Positions 1 to 6,794 of a stretch of 25,545 nt of DNA are shown piece by piece (the first letter of the stretch is position 1; each line of letters opens with the position of its first letter). The notes under the pieces were generated by a model. The model did not search any database, was not told where the DNA came from, and worked only from the letters and a program-made list of their open reading frames with translations. The stretch comes from Mollicutes bacterium (lineage in GTDB: Bacteria; Bacillota_I; Bacilli_A; Izemoplasmatales; Izemoplasmataceae): contig PWKX01000159.1 in assembly GCA_003559585.1 (NCBI GenBank), positions 1-25,545 on the forward strand, written 5' to 3'. The translations under genes and the position numbers were made by a program.

Positions 1-1
1 A

Positions 2-688
2 GTGATTGTGTTAGAACGTGCTGGTTATGGTTTTAGTGGCCGCACGCGAACAAACCGCACAATCAGTGACGTGGTTGAAGACTATAAAAAAGCACTCGCA
101 GCGTTAAACATTGAAGGCCCTTATTGGCTCGTGCCTCATTCGATGGCTGGATTAGAAAGCCTTTATTGGGCTCAAACCTACCAACAAGAGATCAAAGGCA
201 TCATTGCCTTAGATATTTCTATTCCTGAGGTTGTCAGACGCTTTACGTTATTACCAGGTAAAATGGCTCAAAACCTGCAATGGTTGATTGGCTTTTTAGG
301 CTTAAGCCGCTTTATGAAACAGCCACAACTTGAAGATGCGTTGCCGTTACTTAAAACACCGCTTTATAACGATGAAGAAAAACAGATGATGATTCATTTG
401 TTTTATAAAAACTTCTTTAACCGTACCGTCTTAAAAGAAGTACGCGCTTTAGATTCAAACGCCGCTTTCATCCATACAATGGATCAACCTCACCATGTGC
501 CTGTTAAGCTTTTTATCTCACAGGACAACATCGATGAGTTTCCTGAGATGAACGATGAGTATGATGCTTATTTTAAACCGTTTCATACCTATGATAAACA
601 CCTGTTAGCGACGCATCATTATCTACACCATGAAGAAGCAGCGCTGATTATGAAACACCTCATGCCTTGGATAAAGAAAAAAAACTAA
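2..688 (+). CDS. Alpha/beta hydrolase, 5' partial
   Basis: The reading frame is open from the first bases of the window, so the N-terminus (with the usual oxyanion HG motif) is missing and the true start lies upstream. The visible part fits an alpha/beta-hydrolase fold enzyme. It has a strand followed by R-A-G-Y-G-F-S-G, a nucleophile elbow V-P-H-S-M-A-G with the Ser at visible residue 47, and a late His cluster (A-T-H-H-Y-L-H-H) at the position of the catalytic His. The elbow has Pro where the common G-x-S-x-G has its first Gly. No signal peptide is visible. The substrate cannot be told; an esterase- or aminopeptidase-like hydrolase acting on a small molecule is the family expectation. It ends in a hairpin terminator shared with the convergent gene. 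Confidence 0.8.
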   Translation: MIVLERAGYGFSGRTRTNRTISDVVEDYKKALAALNIEGPYWLVPHSMAGLESLYWAQTYQQEIKGIIALDISIPEVVRRFTLLPGKMAQNLQWLIGFLGLSRFMKQPQLEDALPLLKTPLYNDEEKQMMIHLFYKNFFNRTVLKEVRALDSNAAFIHTMDQPHHVPVKLFISQDNIDEFPEMNDEYDAYFKPFHTYDKHLLATHHYLHHEEAALIMKHLMPWIKKKN

Positions 689-711
689 GAAAATTGTTCT
701 TAGTTTTTTTT
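683..711. terminator. Bidirectional rho-independent terminator
   Basis: A 9-bp perfect stem (683-691 with 697-705, loop 692-696) is followed by a T run on the plus strand and preceded by an A run (677-684) that gives a U tract on the minus strand. It sits between the convergent hydrolase and DUF4932-like genes and overlaps the hydrolase stop codon. Confidence 0.85.
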
Positions 712-1846
712 ATGGCTTGCGGTAATGCCTTAACAGATCATCATAGATCTGTTTCAAGGTTGCTTGATCTGAGCTTGTATAAAAATCATAGGTATGCGCG
801 TTAAAACTTTTAAAATGCGTAAATTGGCGGTGGTTGACCATAATATCATCAACAACATCCTGCATCACCAGTGCGGTGTGTTCACCGTAAACATCATAAA
901 CATAAAGCGCAAACAACGCCCATGTCATGTATTCGTTAAACACCAAACCAGCATGGCCGTAACCAGGGCCTTGATACCATGCGTCTTCATCCATGAGCCC
1001 AAACACCTCATGCAAGTGTTGATCGGTAATAGGGTTCACATAATGATGGGCGATTTCTGTAAACATCATTTGTGTTAACAAAAGCTTTGCGGTTGTGTCT
1101 TCATCAAAGGGCAGTTGTGAAGCCCCTTTGTACTCAACAGGCACAAATGCCACCATCTCTTCAAACCCACCATGCCGGTGGTCTTTAAAGCGGTGTGTGT
1201 AATGATGTGACCCAAGTAAAGGCGATGTGACTAAGCGTAGCACATCATAGCTGTTTTCACCACGGGCTTCAAACCACGACCACATTGACATTAAATCAAC
1301 AGGATAATCATCAATGGTTTCTTGATACATAAGTGTGTAATCGGCATAAAAGGTGTCAAAATCAGACGCTTCCATAAACCGGTTTAACTCAGGGATGATG
1401 GTATTAAAACGATGCATCGAGGCGCTTTCGTGTTCATCGTTAAACACAAGCGTGTTATCAACGCTATCATAAGCAAACAACATCGCCGCTGTGGGCAAAC
1501 TATTGTTGTTCATAAACGTTTTAAAATCATCAATCGCTTGATGATGTTCATAGGGCTTAAAATACTGCATCATGGCATCGTAATAGGGTGTGTTTTGATC
1601 CACAGAACGCGCATAAGGCTCGCCTGCTAAAGCCAACAGCACATACACAAGTTCAAAGCCAGGGTTGGTTTCAACCACGACTTGGTTGGCGTAAACATCA
1701 ACATAATCATCAGAAAAGCTGCTGATGTGGATGCTGGTTGTTATATAGGGTTTGTATTGTCCAATGCGGTGGTGATACAAACCGTATAACCCCGCTCCAA
1801 GTAATGTTAAACCTAATATAATGGATACCACTATTTTTTGTCGCAT
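710..1846 (-). CDS. DUF4932-like membrane-anchored protein with degenerate HExxH
   Basis: This is a 378-residue protein with one N-terminal hydrophobic segment (about residues 4-22), then a long outward-facing domain, so a signal anchor is likely. The start at 1846 is chosen because a good GGTGAGGTGG ribosome site precedes it. The GTG/ATG codons further upstream, up to 1867, overlap that site. The domain resembles DUF4932 proteins, which are putative metalloproteases. Points of similarity are the opening T-N-P-G-F-E-L-V segment, the 'LAGEPY' stretch and a late F-T-E-I-A-H-H-Y-V-N-P motif. DUF4932 members usually have H-E-F-x-H-x-F-V-N-P there, so the first zinc-binding His appears to be Thr while the Glu and second His remain. 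Activity is therefore doubtful. It is monocistronic, with its own promoter and terminator. Confidence 0.6.
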   Translation of the reverse strand: MRQKIVVSIILGLTLLGAGLYGLYHHRIGQYKPYITTSIHISSFSDDYVDVYANQVVVETNPGFELVYVLLALAGEPYARSVDQNTPYYDAMMQYFKPYEHHQAIDDFKTFMNNNSLPTAAMLFAYDSVDNTLVFNDEHESASMHRFNTIIPELNRFMEASDFDTFYADYTLMYQETIDDYPVDLMSMWSWFEARGENSYDVLRLVTSPLLGSHHYTHRFKDHRHGGFEEMVAFVPVEYKGASQLPFDEDTTAKLLLTQMMFTEIAHHYVNPITDQHLHEVFGLMDEDAWYQGPGYGHAGLVFNEYMTWALFALYVYDVYGEHTALVMQDVVDDIMVNHRQFTHFKSFNAHTYDFYTSSDQATLKQIYDDLLRHYRKP

Positions 1847-1875
1847 GCTAAACCACCTCACCATCACTTAAAATC

Positions 1876-1903
1876 ATTATACTAAATACCACCTGAAAAT
1901 CAA
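1876..1903 (-). promoter_or_regulatory. Candidate promoter of the DUF4932-like gene
   Basis: On the minus strand a TTGATT box (1903-1898) lies 16 bp from a perfect TATAAT box (1881-1876), about 30 bp before the chosen start codon. Assignment rests on consensus match only. Confidence 0.5.
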
Positions 1904-1907
1904 CAAC

Positions 1908-1936
1908 AAAAAGACATCCTTAAGCGGACGCCTTTT
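1908..1936 (-). terminator. Terminator of the arsR-permease-thioredoxin operon
   Basis: On the minus strand an 11-bp stem with two G-U pairs (1936-1926 with 1919-1909) is followed by a U-rich stretch. It lies just after the thioredoxin-like gene. Confidence 0.7.
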
Positions 1937-1940
1937 CATT

Positions 1941-2171
1941 TTAAGTAAGTAGTTTTCTTATTTGCGAAACGGCTAATACTTTGCCTTGTGACTTCAAGGA
2001 TTCATCCACGACAAGCGCTGGTGTTTTCATCACACCGTAATTGACAATATCATCCAAATCAGTCACTTTTTCAATGGTGGCATCAATGCCTAAATCTTCG
2101 GCTGCTGTTTTAGCGTTTTGTGCTAATTTATCACAGTTTTTACAGCCTTTTCCTAAAATTTTAATGTGCAT
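1941..2171 (-). CDS. Thioredoxin-like small redox protein (TIGR00412 type)
   Basis: This 76-residue protein has a thioredoxin-fold N-terminal strand followed by G-K-G-C-K-N-C (Cys10 and Cys13, a CxxC redox pair) and the cis-Pro motif K-T-P-A (Pro51). The size and motif match the small 'redox-active disulfide protein 2' family. Three consecutive ATG codons follow the AGGAG site. The third (2171) has the best spacing, about 7 nt; the first would begin at 2177. It is the last gene of an operon with an ArsR regulator and an ArsP/UPF0718-like permease, 20 nt after the permease stop. This trio recurs in many bacteria, where the protein probably hands electrons or a metal(loid) to the permease. That partner role is inference. 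Confidence 0.85.
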   Translation of the reverse strand: MHIKILGKGCKNCDKLAQNAKTAAEDLGIDATIEKVTDLDDIVNYGVMKTPALVVDESLKSQGKVLAVSQIRKLLT

Positions 2172-2191
2172 CATCATTCTCCTTTTTCTTA

Positions 2192-3265
2192 TTATAATAA
2201 TCCAAATATATACCCTGCGAGTAACCCTGCCATGGCGGATAACACAATCACCAATGCAAAATACGTTAAGCCTTTCTTTAAGCCGATGACGCGCGTGATC
2301 ACAATCATATTAGGCAATGATAAGGTTGGCCCCGCCAATAACAGTGCCGTCGCTGGACCGTGATGCATGCCGTGCATGATCAATGATTCGATGATTGGAA
2401 TTTCTGTTAAAGTCGCAAAATACATGAATGCCCCAGAACCAGATGCGATTAGGTTCGCTAAGTAGGTGTTGTTGCCAACAAAACCACTCAAGGCATCTTC
2501 GGTTAATAAAACGTTCAACACCCCAGCAAAAAACACCCCAATTAAAAACAAAGGAAAAATCTTTTTGGCCAATGTAAACGACTCATAACCCCACGTTTTC
2601 ACATCATCTAACTTATAAAATAAGAACAGTTGTACCATTAAAAAGCCAATTAAAATCAAAGTAGGTATGGGTTCATAAACCCCAAAGATTAAAATGAGAA
2701 ACAGCGTGGCAAAAAGAAGTAAACGTTGCCAAGTAGGCATCGTGACTTGATCTTCAGGCACAACGAACCCCTCATCATCACCAGTCTGCTCGCTTTTACG
2801 GTAAAACACAAACATCGTAAAGCCAATGATGGCGGCTAGTAAAACAGCGCCGATGATCCGTGCGACCACCATATAGGTTTCTAAAATATCACTGTTGATC
2901 ATGATGGTAATCGCTAAAATATTAATGGCTGGGCCTGAAAACAAAAAGGCCACCGCAGGCCCAATGCCTGCCCCTTTTTTTCTAATACTGGCAAACACAG
3001 GCAACACCGAACACGAACAAACCGCTAAAATAATACCAGATAACGACGCCACCGCATACGCTTTAACTTTATGCGCTTTAGGGCCCATATGTTTTAACAC
3101 AGCTCCCTGAGACATAAATACAATGATCGCCCCAGAAATAGCAAAAGCAATGAACAGCGACATGATTCGCATCAAGGAAAAATCGCCTTGTGTCCCCGGA
3201 TAAAACAAATAATCACGTAAGTATAATAACCCTGCATACAGCGTGTCTAAAAAAGTTTCAATCAT
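2192..3265 (-). CDS. ArsP/UPF0718 family permease
   Basis: This is a 357-residue polytopic membrane protein with about eight hydrophobic segments in two bundles. The bundles are separated by a charged cytoplasmic linker (about residues 155-180, rich in Lys, Asp and Glu). The hallmark A-V-C-S-C-S-V-L-P motif (Cys83 and Cys85) and the following S-G-P-A-I-N place it in the permease family PF03773 (ArsP_1, formerly DUF318). Some members export trivalent organoarsenicals; for most the substrate is unknown. Its ATG overlaps the TGA stop of the upstream arsR gene by 4 nt (ATGA), so the two are probably translationally coupled. Expression is expected to be released when the regulator binds a thiophilic metal(loid). 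Arsenic is a guess from the family. Confidence 0.85.
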   Translation of the reverse strand: MIETFLDTLYAGLLYLRDYLFYPGTQGDFSLMRIMSLFIAFAISGAIIVFMSQGAVLKHMGPKAHKVKAYAVASLSGIILAVCSCSVLPVFASIRKKGAGIGPAVAFLFSGPAINILAITIMINSDILETYMVVARIIGAVLLAAIIGFTMFVFYRKSEQTGDDEGFVVPEDQVTMPTWQRLLLFATLFLILIFGVYEPIPTLILIGFLMVQLFLFYKLDDVKTWGYESFTLAKKIFPLFLIGVFFAGVLNVLLTEDALSGFVGNNTYLANLIASGSGAFMYFATLTEIPIIESLIMHGMHHGPATALLLAGPTLSLPNMIVITRVIGLKKGLTYFALVIVLSAMAGLLAGYIFGLL

Positions 3266-3594
3266 ACGCTTTTACCTTCTACACGGCATGAACTAATGCG
3301 GCTTAAATCGGTTTTTACAACCTCATCATCTTTCAATTCTTGCAGGGTTTGTTCTAATACCGCATTAAAAAAACCATCAACCGACAAGGCATACATCATA
3401 TAACGACCTTGGCGGTAATTATGAATAAACCCTAAATCTTTTAATTTCGTTAAATGTTTAGATAATTTAGGTTGCGACACATGAAGCATATCAGTCATTT
3501 CACACACACACATCGCATCGTTTTTTAACAACAACACAATGCGTAAACGCGTTTCATCACTCAGTGCTTTAAACAAGGTAATGGGTTTTTGCAT
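3262..3594 (-). CDS. ArsR/SmtB family metal(loid)-responsive repressor
   Basis: This 110-residue winged-helix protein shows F-K-A-L-S-D-E-T-R-L-R-I at the N-terminus. The recognition helix region is V-S-Q-P-K-L-S-K-H-L, and the ArsR-type metal site is M-C-V-C-E-M (Cys29 and Cys31) in the helix before it. A further Cys103 near the C-terminus could complete a three-Cys site. The start at 3594 is preceded by AGGAGT (3607-3602). The in-frame codons up to 3660 run through the promoter and operator and are not used. It is first in the operon and followed by the permease with a 4-nt overlap. It probably represses its own operon through the inverted repeat at 3611-3630. Confidence 0.9.
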   Translation of the reverse strand: MQKPITLFKALSDETRLRIVLLLKNDAMCVCEMTDMLHVSQPKLSKHLTKLKDLGFIHNYRQGRYMMYALSVDGFFNAVLEQTLQELKDDEVVKTDLSRISSCRVEGKSV

Positions 3595-3610
3595 TGTACA
3601 CACTCCTAAC

Positions 3611-3653
3611 ATATACGCATAACCGTATATAATGTTATCATAAGCTTTGTCAA
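3611..3653 (-). promoter_or_regulatory. ArsR-operon promoter with operator palindrome
   Basis: On the minus strand a perfect TTGACA (3653-3648) is followed after 16 bp by TATATA (3631-3626). A perfect 7-bp inverted repeat, ATATACG / CGTATAT with a 6-nt spacer (3611-3630), overlaps the -10 box and the expected start site. Its size and position fit an ArsR-family operator for autorepression. Binding is inferred. Confidence 0.75.
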
Positions 3654-3676
3654 AAAACAACCGACTTTGTTATAAT
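3647..3676 (+). promoter_or_regulatory. Candidate acylphosphatase promoter, -35 shared with divergent promoter
   Basis: TTGTCA (3647-3652), an 18-bp spacer and a perfect TATAAT (3671-3676) stand upstream of the acylphosphatase gene. The -35 hexamer occupies almost the same bases as the -35 of the divergent arsR promoter. Confidence 0.6.
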
Positions 3677-3695
3677 AACATTAAGGAGTGATGAT

Positions 3696-3965
3696 ATGAC
3701 CACCAAACACTTTATATTAAAGGGTCGTGTACAAGGGGTTGGCATGCGTTATTTTATTAGAGAAGAAGCCCGTAAAAAAACGTTAAGCGGGTATGTGAAA
3801 AACATGTCAGATGGCACCGTATTTGTTGGTGTTTGCGGGCCAAACGATCAGCTAAATCAGTTTAAACAAATCATACTAGAACAATCACCTGGCATGGTTG
3901 AGACCATTGAAGAAACCGCTGCGTCATCAAACGATTACCCACAACCTTTTGAAATTCACCTATAA
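3696..3965 (+). CDS. acyP: Acylphosphatase
   Basis: This cytosolic 89-residue enzyme hydrolyses acyl-phosphate bonds, for example in acetyl phosphate or carbamoyl phosphate. It carries the family signature G-R-V-Q-G-V-G-M-R-Y-F with the phosphate-binding Arg18, and G-Y-V-K-N-M-S-D-G-T-V with the catalytic Asn36. Length and motifs match the family. The start is fixed by AAGGAG (3683-3688), 7 nt before the ATG. The gene stands alone, divergent from arsR with overlapping promoter elements, and ends in a 12-bp hairpin shared with the convergent lipoprotein gene. Confidence 0.95.
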   Translation: MTTKHFILKGRVQGVGMRYFIREEARKKTLSGYVKNMSDGTVFVGVCGPNDQLNQFKQIILEQSPGMVETIEETAASSNDYPQPFEIHL

Positions 3966-4000
3966 AAAAACTGTCAGCTTTTAATCAGCTGACAGTTTAA
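3964..4000. terminator. Bidirectional terminator
   Basis: A perfect 12-bp stem (3968-3979 with 3987-3998, loop 3980-3986) lies between convergent genes. An A run (3964-3970) gives a good U tract on the minus strand; the plus-strand T content after the stem is weaker. Confidence 0.8.
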
Positions 4001-4003
4001 TCT

Positions 4004-5026
4004 TTATTCGCGGGCATCCCCGTAAAGCAGTTCATAGGTGTTAAAATGATTGGGTGTGTAATAAACCAAATGATCACTTGGAGAAAACACAAACCGTGTG
4101 CTACCTCTTGAGTGACCAGCCCCACCTATTTCAGTATCGGCTATAAAATAATGTCCAAACTGTTCAGGCAATTGACCAGCGTGGTTAGAAAAATGCCAGT
4201 ACCCATAATAACTTTCTTGCCCGTATTCTTGTCTTAAAGTCGTCAGGGCGTTAAAGGTATCAAAATCATCATAACGATCAGGTAAATACCCATAGGTATT
4301 GCGGTATAAATTTAAATCGCGCTCATAACGAATATAATAATTAGGTGGTAGTTTACCAAAGGTTCTAATATACAGTGCCACATCATCACGCGCGGTATAA
4401 ATACCGTCTTCATCTAGCGGTGGGTGCGTTTCATTACCAAAGCGTTGTTCAAATGTGTTAAAATCATCACCGGTATAAAAGACCACCCCAGCATCACTGG
4501 CGATGATATAGTGCCCATCCTCATCATTGACCGCCACTTTATCATAATCATAATCGTTTGGAATCTCATCAAACTGAGCGGGGTCAAACGCTTCAATCAT
4601 GCTTTCATCAAAATTATTTGGAAAGGCATTAAACGTATCAAAGTAAAGCGCCACATCATCGGCGTTATTAAACGTACCATCGGGATCAATGGCAACGGTT
4701 GGCGCTGGTTCAGGTTCGTCTTCTTCATCATCCTCTTCTAAACCACTACTCACTAAAATAGAGACCACCGTACCAGGTTCAACGGCATCACCAACAGATT
4801 TATCCCCCATATAACGAATGAATAAATGCGGTTCACTGCGTTCAACCTCTTCATCGACAAAAAAGTACGTGTTTAATCCAATCTCATCAAAGGTCTCATC
4901 AATTTCATCTTTGTCCATAAATCTTAAATCAGGTAATTCAACAGAATCGTCAAATAAACCACATGCACCTAAGCTACCAACAAACAAAACCGTTAGCACC
5001 ATCATCATTAATTTTTTCATCATCAT
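4004..5026 (-). CDS. Surface lipoprotein with PASTA-like region and barnase-like RNase modules
   Basis: This 340-residue lipoprotein has a lipobox L-G-A-C with Cys22. Residues about 28-95 look like one PASTA-type unit (L-P-D-L start, G-T-V-V-S-I-L-V-S-S-G end). An acidic, Pro-rich linker follows (96-110). Residues 207-336 align by eye with barnase (PF00545). D-D-V-A-L-Y...L-P-P-N-Y matches the first helix, H-F-S-N-H-A-G-Q-L-P matches F-S-N-R-E-G-K-L-P, and S-R-G-S-T-R plus P-N-H-F-N-T-Y match the C-terminal strands. Arg307, Arg311 and His327 occupy the places of barnase Arg83, Arg87 and His102. Arg233 replaces Lys27 and His282 replaces Arg59; Glu299 is a possible Glu73 equivalent. Residues 113-198 look like a shortened copy lacking the active-site His. 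A barstar-like inhibitor gene is not visible. A role in extracellular RNA degradation is inferred. Confidence 0.7.
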   Translation of the reverse strand: MMMKKLMMMVLTVLFVGSLGACGLFDDSVELPDLRFMDKDEIDETFDEIGLNTYFFVDEEVERSEPHLFIRYMGDKSVGDAVEPGTVVSILVSSGLEEDDEEDEPEPAPTVAIDPDGTFNNADDVALYFDTFNAFPNNFDESMIEAFDPAQFDEIPNDYDYDKVAVNDEDGHYIIASDAGVVFYTGDDFNTFEQRFGNETHPPLDEDGIYTARDDVALYIRTFGKLPPNYYIRYERDLNLYRNTYGYLPDRYDDFDTFNALTTLRQEYGQESYYGYWHFSNHAGQLPEQFGHYFIADTEIGGAGHSRGSTRFVFSPSDHLVYYTPNHFNTYELLYGDARE

Positions 5027-5048
5027 CTAATACCTCCATTTAAATATC

Positions 5049-5064
5049 ATTATATGTTAACATA
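5049..5064 (-). promoter_or_regulatory. -10 box and 12-bp palindrome upstream of the RNase-like lipoprotein
   Basis: The minus strand carries TATAAT (5054-5049), overlapping by two bases a perfect 12-bp palindrome TATGTTAACATA (5053-5064). No good -35 hexamer is present at the usual distance. The palindrome could bind a regulator, but this is only a sequence pattern. Confidence 0.35.
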
Positions 5065-5109
5065 GAGTCAGTAAAAAAGAAAATCATAAACATAAAAAGA
5101 GGCGATAAA

Positions 5110-5733
5110 ATGACAATCAACCATCAAAAACCATCCACAAAAAAGTTACTGCCCCTCCTTGCCTCAACATGGAGTTACCGCGCATTCACAGATAATGATA
5201 ACGTCGCTCATCATGCGGTATGCCTAGATGCACACGACACCATGAAAGCCTCTGATGGCGGCTACACCATCAGCGAAAACGGTGAACTCATTGGCGTTTT
5301 ATTGTATAAACATCAACGCGCATTTAAATGGTTAAGAAACTTTAGACATACCTTGGGTGTGCTTTGGCATGTCCTTTATTTAACACTGCGTTCACCTTCT
5401 TCAAGACGCACCTTAAAAAGTATGGTAAACATCCACAGAGGCTATCAAGCGATGTTGAAGCAATCCCGTGTGACAGTTAAAGATGAAGTGGTTTTATTCA
5501 TCACAAGTGCAAAACATCAAGGCAAAGGCTTAGGAAAGAAACTCATGGAAGCCTATCAAAACGATTTGAAAAAACAACAAAAACCATCCTTTTATTTATT
5601 TACCGATACCTCATGCAACTTTGGTTTTTATGATCACTTAGGCTTTGAACGCCTTGAAACCTTAAAGGTTGATCAATACTTAAAAAACGCCACAGAAACC
5701 GAAACCCTATTTTTATATGAAAAACATCTCTAA
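5110..5733 (+). CDS. GNAT family N-acetyltransferase
   Basis: This is a 207-residue cytosolic protein. The C-terminal half has the acetyl-CoA-binding motif A of GNAT enzymes: strand V-V-L-F-I-T-S-A followed by H-Q-G-K-G-L-G-K-K-L-M (about residues 137-147). A C-terminal N-F-G-F-Y-D-H-L-G-F-E segment, typical of the substrate/CoA pocket, follows. The N-terminal half is basic and matches the variable acceptor-binding part. The acceptor (small molecule or protein) cannot be told. It is a single gene between divergent and convergent neighbours, with a weak purine-rich ribosome site (AAAGAGGCG) before the ATG. Confidence 0.85.
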   Translation: MTINHQKPSTKKLLPLLASTWSYRAFTDNDNVAHHAVCLDAHDTMKASDGGYTISENGELIGVLLYKHQRAFKWLRNFRHTLGVLWHVLYLTLRSPSSRRTLKSMVNIHRGYQAMLKQSRVTVKDEVVLFITSAKHQGKGLGKKLMEAYQNDLKKQQKPSFYLFTDTSCNFGFYDHLGFERLETLKVDQYLKNATETETLFLYEKHL

Positions 5734-5749
5734 CTGAGATGTTTTTTTT
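5721..5749. terminator. Bidirectional terminator
   Basis: A perfect 10-bp stem (5721-5730 with 5736-5745) has the acetyltransferase stop codon in its loop and a T run to 5749. It also serves the convergent SRAP gene, though the U tract on that strand is weaker. Confidence 0.85.
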
Positions 5750-6401
5750 ATTGAGCATTGATGAGATGTTCGCCTTCGTTTTGTGGATAATTGAGGGCTT
5801 TACTAACAGCTTTAAAGTTTAAGGCTGGTTGATAGGTTAACCCGTTTACGTGTTGTATGTCACCGCGTAACCAAGCCTTAGCACTGACTATGTCTAATAA
5901 GACAGGCATGCGCGCATGTAAAAACCGCATGGCTTGATTAGCCGCTTGGGTTAAAATGATGCCAGATGATTGGCTGTTAGAAGCGTCTTTCGCACCGTAC
6001 AAACCAGCCATCAGCAACAACGGCTGCCATTCATCGGTGATTCTTATGGGCACTTTATCATGGTCTTTACGTTGCCATTCATAAAACGCATCGGCGATGA
6101 TGATACACCGGTTTTTATGCATGGCTTCTTTAAAATATGGTTTTTCATAAACCGATTCAATCCGAGCATTAATCGGTTTAAAATCAGGGTTTTTATGGTT
6201 TAAATACTTTGGCACAAACCCCCAAGATAAATACCCAGCTTTATACCGTTGCCCATCATAAATCACCGCCACCATCGATTGTGATGGTGCGATGTTGTAA
6301 CGCGGTTGATGCGAAAAAGTGAGTTTTTCAATACCAAATAACGCATTTAAATGCTCAGCTAAAGCTGTTTGATCAATCCCTAAAGAAAACCGTCCACACA
6401 T
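5748..6401 (-). CDS. SRAP family protein (YedK/HMCES-like abasic-site DNA-protein crosslinker)
   Basis: This is a 217-residue protein of the SOS-response-associated peptidase family. Characterised members crosslink to abasic sites in single-stranded DNA through the N-terminal Cys exposed after Met removal. The diagnostic residues are present: M-C-G-R-F with Cys2, R-Y-N-I-A-P with Asn36, A-F-Y-E-W with Glu108, and H-A-R-M-P with His162. Length is normal for the family. The ribosome site GAGGTGA precedes the ATG closely. It lies 50 nt downstream of the small heavy-metal-associated gene on the same strand with no terminator between, so co-transcription is possible, although a functional link is not evident. 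Confidence 0.95.
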   Translation of the reverse strand: MCGRFSLGIDQTALAEHLNALFGIEKLTFSHQPRYNIAPSQSMVAVIYDGQRYKAGYLSWGFVPKYLNHKNPDFKPINARIESVYEKPYFKEAMHKNRCIIIADAFYEWQRKDHDKVPIRITDEWQPLLLMAGLYGAKDASNSQSSGIILTQAANQAMRFLHARMPVLLDIVSAKAWLRGDIQHVNGLTYQPALNFKAVSKALNYPQNEGEHLINAQ

Positions 6402-6451
6402 GGTATCACCTCTACATTCATCATATCAAAACAATCAGCAGTTAGCGATGA

Positions 6452-6661
6452 TTATTTGGCTTGATAGCCTAAGCGTTTAACCGCATCGATCACAGCTTGA
6501 TCTTGAGGTTGGTCGGTGTTGAAGGTTACGTGAATTTTACTGTTAGATAATTCTACATCAACTTGATCGACCGATGGCAAGCGTTTCACAAGTTTTTTAA
6601 TCCCAGTTGAACAGCTAACACAGTGCATGCCTCGGACTTCGTAAGTTTTTTGCATATCCAT
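6452..6661 (-). CDS. Heavy-metal-associated domain protein (CopZ-like)
   Basis: This 69-residue protein is a single HMA domain (ferredoxin-like fold) with the metal-binding motif G-M-H-C-V-S-C (Cys14 and Cys17) after the first strand. The family binds Cu(I) or related soft metals and passes them to P-type ATPases. No such ATPase is in the window. A GTG at 6664, ATG at 6661 and ATG at 6655 compete as starts after the AGGAG at 6670-6666. 6661 is chosen as a compromise, and 6655 has better spacing (10 nt) than it looks. The gene has its own promoter-like sequence and may read through into the SRAP gene. Confidence 0.85.
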   Translation of the reverse strand: MDMQKTYEVRGMHCVSCSTGIKKLVKRLPSVDQVDVELSNSKIHVTFNTDQPQDQAVIDAVKRLGYQAK

Positions 6662-6673
6662 CACACTCCTTTT

Positions 6674-6703
6674 TTTATACCCTTATCACACCATGTTTAT
6701 CAA
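6674..6703 (-). promoter_or_regulatory. Candidate promoter of the CopZ-like gene
   Basis: On the minus strand TTGATA (6703-6698) and TATAAA (6679-6674) are spaced by 18 bp, immediately before the AGGAG ribosome site. No CopY- or CsoR-type operator was recognised. Confidence 0.5.
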
Positions 6704-6733
6704 TAATTTGCAATCAATATGTTTTAAAATCAT

Positions 6734-6763
6734 TTGTCATTCAAAACACTTATGTGATATATT
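6734..6763 (+). promoter_or_regulatory. Candidate promoter of the plsC-like / gltS-like pair
   Basis: TTGTCA (6734-6739) and TATATT (6758-6763) are spaced by 18 bp, about 30 bp before the acyltransferase start codon. Confidence 0.5.
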
Positions 6764-6794
6764 TAGTTTAGTACGCTGAATAAAGGGGTATCTT

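Noticed and set aside
2041..2363. Two plus-strand open frames of 65 and 82 codons
   Set aside because: They are antisense to the thioredoxin-like and permease genes, lack ribosome sites and have no recognisable protein features.
3595..3660. N-terminal extension of the ArsR protein
   Set aside because: These codons run through the -10 box, the operator and the AGGAG site; the family begins at the shorter start.
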